This document shows, one piece after another, positions 5,536 to 9,585 of a stretch of 9,585 bases of DNA. The stretch's first letter is position 1, and every line of letters starts with the position of its first letter. The notes beneath the pieces were generated by a model. That model did not search any database. It saw only the letters and a list, made by a program, of their open reading frames with translations, and had not been told where the DNA came from. This DNA comes from Pseudomonadota bacterium (GTDB lineage Bacteria; Pseudomonadota; Gammaproteobacteria; Burkholderiales; Methylophilaceae). A program made the translations under genes and the position numbers. The stretch spans positions 1 through 9,585 of the forward strand of contig JAKPIR010000189.1 of the NCBI GenBank assembly GCA_029549705.1. Reading direction: 5' to 3'.

Positions 5536-8382
5536 ATGACGACGCAAAACATAACACCAGCAAACCAAGAAATCACCCAAGGATTAGACAAATCCTTTGA
5601 CCCCAAAACCATTGAAAGCAAATGGTATGCATTTTGGGAGGGCAAAGGCTATTATGCTGCAGGCCTAAACCCTGAAGTCAAAGACAATTTCTGCATTTTA
5701 TTGCCGCCGCCCAACGTCACCGGCACCTTGCACATGGGCCACGGGTTCAATCAAACCTTGATGGATGCGCTCACCCGTTATCACCGCATGAAGGGTGATA
5801 ACACGCTGTGGCAGCCCGGCACGGACCACGCGGGCATAGCCACGCAAATTGTGGTGGAGCGCCAGCTTGATGCACAGGGCGTCAGTCGCCATGATTTGGG
5901 CCGCGAAAAATTTTTAGAAAAAGTGTGGGAATGGAAAGAATACTCAGGCGGCACCATTACCAAACAAATGCGCCGCTTAGGCACATCGCCAGATTGGTCT
6001 CGCGAACGCTTTACCATGGATGCTGGCTTGAACAAAGTGGTCACAGAAACCTTTGTGCGTTTATATAACGAAGGCCTGATTTATCGTGGCAAACGCTTAG
6101 TCAATTGGGATGTGAAATTAGGTACAGCCGTTTCTGATTTAGAAGTGGTGCAGGAAGAAGAAGACGGCTTTATGTGGCATATCAACTATCCGCTTGCCGA
6201 TGGTTTAGGTCATTTAACCGTCGCTACAACGCGCCCAGAAACCATGCTGGGTGATGTGGCGGTGATGGTGCATCCCGAAGATGAACGTTACCAACATTTG
6301 ATTGGCAAGAACGTTCAATTGCCATTGTGCGACCGCGAAATTCCGATTATTGCCGATGATTATGTCGATAAAGAATTCGGCACGGGCGTGGTCAAAGTCA
6401 CACCAGCGCATGATTTTAACGACTATGCGGTGGGGCAACGCCATAAGTTGCCAATGATAGAAATTTTATCATTAACGGGCTTGGTAAACGAAAATGCACC
6501 AGAAAAATATCGTGGCTTGACGACTGTTGCAGCGCGCAAATTAGTGGTCGATGATTTAGAAGCGCAAGGGGTTTTAGTTAAAACCGAAAAACACAAACTC
6601 AAAGTACCGCGTGGCGACCGCACGGGTGTCATTATTGAGCCGATGCTCACTGACCAATGGTTTGTCGCGATGAGCAAGCCTGCCGCCGATGGTAAATCCA
6701 TCACGCAAAAAGCATTAGATGTCGTTGCCAGCGGCGAAATCAAGTTCTACCCTGAAAACTGGGTGAATACTTATAACCAATGGCTGAATAATATTCAAGA
6801 TTGGTGTATCTCCCGTCAACTATGGTGGGGGCATCAAATCCCTGCTTGGTACACAGATAACGGTAAAGTGTATGTCGCACATGACGAAGCAGAAGCTAAA
6901 AAACTAGCAGAAAAAGACGGTTACACAGGCAACTTGGTGCGCGATAATGACGTGCTGGATACTTGGTATTCCTCTGCATTATGGCCGTTCTCAACATTGG
7001 ACTGGACAGGCGATGCAGCGATTGACGCGCAAAACCAAGCCCTGCAACAATACCTCCCTTCTAGCGTGTTAGTCACAGGTTTTGATATTATCTTCTTCTG
7101 GGTGGCGCGTATGGTGATGATGACCACGCACATCACCGGCAAAATCCCGTTCAAGCATGTGTATGTGCACGGCTTGATTCGCGATGCCGAAGGCCAAAAA
7201 ATGAGCAAATCAAAAGGCAACGTGCTTGACCCGATTGATTTGATTGACGGCATTGGCTTGGACGATTTAATCAAAAAACGCACCACAGGCTTGATGAACC
7301 CAAAACAAGCCGAGCAGATTGAAAAGCGTACCCGCAAAGAATTCCCTGAAGGCATTGCAGCTTACGGCACCGATGCCTTGCGCTATACCTTTGCTGCGCT
7401 GGCTAGCCCTGGCCGCGACATTAAATTTGATTTGCAGCGTTGTGATGGTTACCGCAATTTCTGCAATAAATTGTGGAACGCCACACGCTTTGTGTTGATG
7501 AACACAGAAGGCCAAGACAACGGCTTTGATGCGGCCAGTTGTGGTGAAGGTGGGCGCAAATTTAGCCCAGCTGATCGCTGGATTGTCAGCATTTTGCAAC
7601 GCACAGAAGCAGAAGTTGAACGTGCCTTTGAAGATTACCGCTTTGACCTCGCCGCAAAAGCGATATACGAATTTGTGTGGGATGAATACTGCGACTGGTA
7701 TTTAGAGCTCGCAAAAGTGCAAATTCAACATGGCGGAGATGCTGAAAAGCGTGCAACCCGCCGCACATTGTTGCGTGTGCTAGAGACTATTTTACGTCTT
7801 GCGCACCCCATCATGCCGTTTATTACCGAAGAGATTTGGCAAACCATTGCGCCGATGACGGGCGTGAATGCGCCCAGCATCATGCTACAAGCCTACCCAA
7901 AATCGCAGGCAGATAAATTAGATAAAGCTTCAGAAGCATGGGTCGCACAACTGAAGCTTATGGTGGATACATGCCGTCGTTTACGCGGCGAGATGAGTAT
8001 TTCACCAGCCACACGTGTACCGTTAATTGCCGCGGGTTACGCCGAAACATTAACGGCCTATGGGCCTTATTTGAAGGCTTTGGCTAAATTAGAAGAAGTT
8101 GCGATTGTGGCCGACCTGCCTGAAGCTGACGCGCCTGTGATGCTGGTCAATGACTTTAAACTCATGTTAAAAGTTGAAATTGACGTTGCAGCAGAAAAAG
8201 AACGTTTAGGAAAAGAAATTGCCCGTTTGGAGAATGAAATCAACAAAGCCAATAGCAAGTTAAATAACGAAAGCTTTGTCGCACGTGCACCGGCCGCAGT
8301 AGTAGAGCAAGAAAAAGCACGGGTGGCAGAATTTAGCGCCAGTTTAGATAAAATTAACAATCAATTCGCTAAGTTGAAGTAG
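5536..8382 (+). CDS. valS: Valyl-tRNA synthetase
   Basis: Cytoplasmic class I aminoacyl-tRNA synthetase that charges tRNA-Val and hydrolyses mis-activated threonine. At 948 residues it matches the E. coli enzyme (951). The HIGH signature is PPPNVTGTLHMGHG (57-70) and the KMSKS loop is KMSKSKGN (555-562). The CP1 editing domain is marked by TTRPETMLGD (231-240) and VKVTPAHDFND (287-297). WCISRQLWWGHQIP introduces the second half of the catalytic core, and LDTWYSSALWPFS follows in the usual place. The anticodon-binding helical domain contains the WDEYCDWYLELAK segment. The C-terminal tRNA-binding coiled coil begins near 880 (AAEKERLGKEIARLENEI) and runs to the end. The first ATG fits the family N-terminus (FDPKTIESKWYAFWE from residue 21), though no ribosome site precedes it. 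The gene is complete, with no frameshift, and ends before an intrinsic terminator. Confidence 0.98.
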   Translation: MTTQNITPANQEITQGLDKSFDPKTIESKWYAFWEGKGYYAAGLNPEVKDNFCILLPPPNVTGTLHMGHGFNQTLMDALTRYHRMKGDNTLWQPGTDHAGIATQIVVERQLDAQGVSRHDLGREKFLEKVWEWKEYSGGTITKQMRRLGTSPDWSRERFTMDAGLNKVVTETFVRLYNEGLIYRGKRLVNWDVKLGTAVSDLEVVQEEEDGFMWHINYPLADGLGHLTVATTRPETMLGDVAVMVHPEDERYQHLIGKNVQLPLCDREIPIIADDYVDKEFGTGVVKVTPAHDFNDYAVGQRHKLPMIEILSLTGLVNENAPEKYRGLTTVAARKLVVDDLEAQGVLVKTEKHKLKVPRGDRTGVIIEPMLTDQWFVAMSKPAADGKSITQKALDVVASGEIKFYPENWVNTYNQWLNNIQDWCISRQLWWGHQIPAWYTDNGKVYVAHDEAEAKKLAEKDGYTGNLVRDNDVLDTWYSSALWPFSTLDWTGDAAIDAQNQALQQYLPSSVLVTGFDIIFFWVARMVMMTTHITGKIPFKHVYVHGLIRDAEGQKMSKSKGNVLDPIDLIDGIGLDDLIKKRTTGLMNPKQAEQIEKRTRKEFPEGIAAYGTDALRYTFAALASPGRDIKFDLQRCDGYRNFCNKLWNATRFVLMNTEGQDNGFDAASCGEGGRKFSPADRWIVSILQRTEAEVERAFEDYRFDLAAKAIYEFVWDEYCDWYLELAKVQIQHGGDAEKRATRRTLLRVLETILRLAHPIMPFITEEIWQTIAPMTGVNAPSIMLQAYPKSQADKLDKASEAWVAQLKLMVDTCRRLRGEMSISPATRVPLIAAGYAETLTAYGPYLKALAKLEEVAIVADLPEADAPVMLVNDFKLMLKVEIDVAAEKERLGKEIARLENEINKANSKLNNESFVARAPAAVVEQEKARVAEFSASLDKINNQFAKLK

Positions 8383-8396
8383 CAACAGAACCAAAT

Positions 8397-8425
8397 AAAA
8401 AAAGGCGCGCGAAGTGCCTTTTTTA
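8397..8425 (+). terminator. Intrinsic terminator of valS
   Basis: An A-run (8397-8403), stem GGCGC (8404-8408), loop GCGAA and stem GTGCC (8414-8418, one G-T pair) are followed by six T (8419-8424), 14 bases after the valS stop. The A-run pairs with the T-run, so it could also act on leftward transcripts from the tusA side. Confidence 0.85.
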
Positions 8426-8456
8426 TTGCGAAAGTATTAGCTAGATTAGATACAAT

Positions 8457-8517
8457 CCTTTTGAGGTGCTCTGCAAGCCTTATAAATAAAGGCTTGCAGA
8501 GCATCTAAATTTGCTCG
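8457..8517 (+). repeat. 61-bp hairpin repeat, copy 3
   Basis: Begins CCTTTTGAG and ends TTGCTCG. Arms 8467-8481 and 8489-8503 are perfectly complementary over 15 bases around the loop ATAAATA, making this the best-formed copy. About 50 of its 61 positions match copy 2 with no gaps. It lies in the convergent gap between valS and tusA, downstream of the separate valS terminator, and ends 21 bases from the tusA stop. Confidence 0.88.
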
Positions 8518-8537
8518 GCGTTAAAGACGCCAAATTT

Positions 8538-8774
8538 TTATTGATTTTCGCGCTTTTTAATATAAAAAGTATATGTGCCGTCTTCGGAGTCAAATTGTAA
8601 AAGCTCGTGACCAGTTTGCACACAAAAGGCATTAAAGTCCTTCACAGAACCTGCGTCGGTAGAAATCACTTTTAAAATCTGATTTTCGTTAATTTCGCTC
8701 AAGCCCTTTTTACAGCGCAAAATTGGCAACGGGCAATTCAAGCCTGTTGCATCTACAAGTTTATCAAATTCCAT
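8538..8774 (-). CDS. tusA: TusA/SirA-family sulfurtransferase
   Basis: Small (78-residue) sulfur-carrier protein of the TusA family, which accepts persulfide sulfur on a single cysteine and passes it on for tRNA thiolation, cofactor synthesis or sulfur oxidation. The signature LVDATGLNCPLPILRCKKGL (6-25) contains the CPxP motif with acceptor Cys14; a second cysteine, C21, sits where many relatives also have one. The rest follows the family pattern: VISTDAGSVKDFNAFCVQTGH (36-56) and a final beta strand YTFYIKK. Its ATG overlaps the upstream rhodanese stop as TAATG, so translation is probably coupled. The adjacent rhodanese is a natural sulfur donor. Whether this is the tRNA-modifying TusA or a paralogue for another sulfur path cannot be decided; no tusBCD, dsrE or hdr genes are in the window. 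Confidence 0.9.
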   Translation of the reverse strand: MEFDKLVDATGLNCPLPILRCKKGLSEINENQILKVISTDAGSVKDFNAFCVQTGHELLQFDSEDGTYTFYIKKRENQ

Positions 8775-9127
8775 TATTTGTTTTTCCCTTCTGCTGGTGT
8801 CGCGCTATGCTGATTGACAAGTGGGTAGCCCTCCCTACCCCAAGCAAGAATGCCGCCGACTAAGTTGTAAACATTTTTACAGCCTTTGCTGGTAATAAAA
8901 GCAGCTGCGTGCGCCGACCGTACACCACTGTGGCAATAAAATACAACAGTTTCAACTTTGGTTAAAGGCTCATATTGCACGGGCAACATGGCTAGCGGCA
9001 CATGAATTGCACCAGGAATAATGCCACGTGCAACTTCATCATCATTGCGCACATCCACCAATAACAACGGCTGTTCAGCCATCAAGTTGAATAAGTCTTT
9101 TGCTTCAATTTCGTGGTAAACGCTCAT
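8774..9127 (-). CDS. Single-domain rhodanese-like sulfurtransferase
   Basis: A single rhodanese domain (117 residues from the ATG at 9127) that would form a cysteine persulfide and hand sulfur to a partner, here presumably the TusA encoded next. Numbered from that ATG, LLLVDVRNDDEVARGIIPGA (22-41) is the CDC25-like substrate-side motif and VVFYCHSGVRSAHAA (61-75) holds the six-residue active-site loop with catalytic Cys65 and Arg70. NLVGGILAWGREGYP is the family's closing segment. There is no signal peptide, so it acts in the cytoplasm. A TTG at 9139 would add four residues (MIVQ) but has no support; the ATG is preferred because MSVYHEIEAKDLF begins where the fold does. No ribosome site is seen before either. 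The stop overlaps the tusA start by one base. The last dozen residues are a short polar tail. Confidence 0.9.
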   Translation of the reverse strand: MSVYHEIEAKDLFNLMAEQPLLLVDVRNDDEVARGIIPGAIHVPLAMLPVQYEPLTKVETVVFYCHSGVRSAHAAAFITSKGCKNVYNLVGGILAWGREGYPLVNQHSATPAEGKNK

Positions 9128-9154
9128 TTGAACAATCAATTTTAACTAAGTGAA

Positions 9155-9163
9155 ATAATAGCA
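9155..9163 (-). promoter_or_regulatory. Extended -10 promoter of the rhodanese-tusA operon
   Basis: Read on the minus strand, 9163-9155 is TGCTATTAT, a TGn extended -10 box. Transcription would start near 9148, about 21 bases before the preferred ATG. No good -35 is seen. It lies 83 bp from the tRNA fragment, on the chromosomal side. Confidence 0.4.
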
Positions 9164-9245
9164 ATTATGCGGTTAGGCTGCACTAAAAAGTGTCAGAAAG
9201 TAAGACAAAGAAGTATTTGCAGGTTAAGAGAACTCTTAGAAATAC

Positions 9246-9292
9246 TGGTGGCCGGGACGGGAATCGAACCTGTGACACGCGGATTTTCAATC
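9246..9292 (-). tRNA. 3' fragment of tRNA-Phe (att-like scar)
   Basis: Read on the minus strand this is the 3' half of a tRNA: anticodon loop TTGAAAA (anticodon GAA, Phe), 3' anticodon strand TCCGC, variable loop GTGTC, T-arm ACAGG-TTCGATT-CCCGT, acceptor strand CCCGGCC, discriminator A and encoded CCA. The 5' half is absent: upstream of the loop only the bases CGA resemble the expected stem and then similarity stops, with no D-arm and no GGCCGGG partner for the acceptor. The T-stem also has an A-C mismatch. It therefore cannot fold into a working tRNA and is best read as the duplicated att core left by an element inserted in tRNA-Phe. The full gene is expected elsewhere. Confidence 0.8.
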
Positions 9293-9530
9293 GGTCTAAG
9301 CCAATAATTCACAAAACCATAGAACAAACTAGAATAACATAATCAATAAGTTACATCCAATACTTTATTGCCTCATGTTGCTGGTTATTGTACTTTTTTA
9401 TCCTTGAATGTCCCGCCAGTGCCCCATGGGGGCGGGGGTATGTTCGCAGGTTGGGGGTGGTGGTCGACAGTGTCTTTAGATACATGCGCCCTATCCACAT
9501 CAAATATAAAATTACGATTTATAGGTGTAT
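9293..9530. other. Gene-poor DNA beyond the tRNA scar, with GC-rich hairpin
   Basis: No convincing gene in 238 bp. The left part is AT-rich. At 9412-9436 the arms CCCGCC and GGCGGG enclose a loop that itself contains the palindrome CCCCATGGGG (9422-9431), followed by a G-rich run to about 9462. The abrupt composition change and the position next to the tRNA-Phe scar fit the terminal non-coding end of an integrated element, where recombination accessory sites would lie. Confidence 0.45.
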
Positions 9531-9585
9531 TTATTTTTCATCGGTTGAGGCTTGCCCTTTAGCTTTAGCTTCAAGTGCCTCTATG
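9531..9585 (-). CDS. C-terminal tail of an unidentified protein (cut by window)
   Basis: On the minus strand a frame enters from the right edge and reads IEALEAKAKGQASTDEK before a TAA stop at 9533-9531. The Ala/Glu/Lys-rich, helix-then-polar pattern is typical of a genuine protein tail, but 17 residues are too few to name a family. If the neighbouring tRNA scar is an attachment site, this would be the first gene inside the element; tails of this kind occur in some tyrosine integrases, but that is a guess. Confidence 0.35.
   Translation of the reverse strand, partial: IEALEAKAKGQASTDEK

Noticed and set aside
6921..7355. A 144-residue minus-strand frame inside valS
   Set aside because: It is antisense to the conserved valS core around KMSKS, has Ser/Ile-rich composition with no recognisable motif and no ribosome site; it is a shadow frame.
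9128..9139. TTG start extending the rhodanese by four residues
   Set aside because: The added residues match nothing in the fold and an ATG sits at the natural domain start.
9246..9320. A functional tRNA-Phe gene
   Set aside because: No D-arm, no 5' acceptor strand and a broken anticodon stem; only the 3' half is present.
9368..9562. A 64-residue plus-strand open frame starting with TTG
   Set aside because: It runs through the GC-rich hairpin, giving Pro/Gly/Trp-rich low-complexity protein, has no ribosome site, and conflicts with the more protein-like minus-strand tail at 9531-9585.

Overview
The window looks like chromosomal DNA from a betaproteobacterium, most likely a methylotroph of the Methylophilaceae (Methylotenera/Methylophilus type). 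This is inferred from remembered protein similarity, the moderate AT-leaning composition, the qmcA-nfeD and lemA-GIDE gene pairs and the tRNA-Phe-like sequence. No search was run, so the genus is a guess.

Layout, left to right. (1) The 3' part of a MoeB/ThiF-type E1-like adenylyltransferase gene (+), followed by a REP doublet (REPIN) in a convergent gap. (2) A minus-strand pair, nfeD then qmcA, encoding a membrane NfeD protein and a stomatin-like SPFH protein. (3) A 487-bp divergent intergenic region that holds one copy of a 61-bp hairpin repeat. (4) A plus-strand gene for an unusual photolyase/cryptochrome-like protein, with the FAD-binding domain first and an apparent alpha/beta domain after it, the reverse of the normal order. 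(5) A second copy of the hairpin repeat, then lemA and a GIDE-domain membrane protein carrying an EF-hand. (6) valS, the essential valyl-tRNA synthetase, with an intrinsic terminator and the third copy of the hairpin repeat. (7) A minus-strand rhodanese-tusA pair with a TAATG overlap, a sulfur-relay module. (8) A 3' fragment of tRNA-Phe on the minus strand. Its orientation predicts chromosome to its left and an integrated element to its right. The last ~290 bp have no complete gene and a different texture (a GC-rich hairpin inside AT-rich DNA), ending in the probable C-terminal tail of a minus-strand gene that runs off the window.

Most genes are housekeeping or membrane-maintenance functions. 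The parts most worth a second look are the domain-swapped photolyase-like protein with its three-cysteine motif, the three ungapped 61-bp hairpins with a compensatory base-pair change, the GIDE/EF-hand protein next to LemA, and the tRNA-Phe att-like scar marking a probable island boundary. I found no CRISPR array, complete insertion sequence or obvious defence operon.
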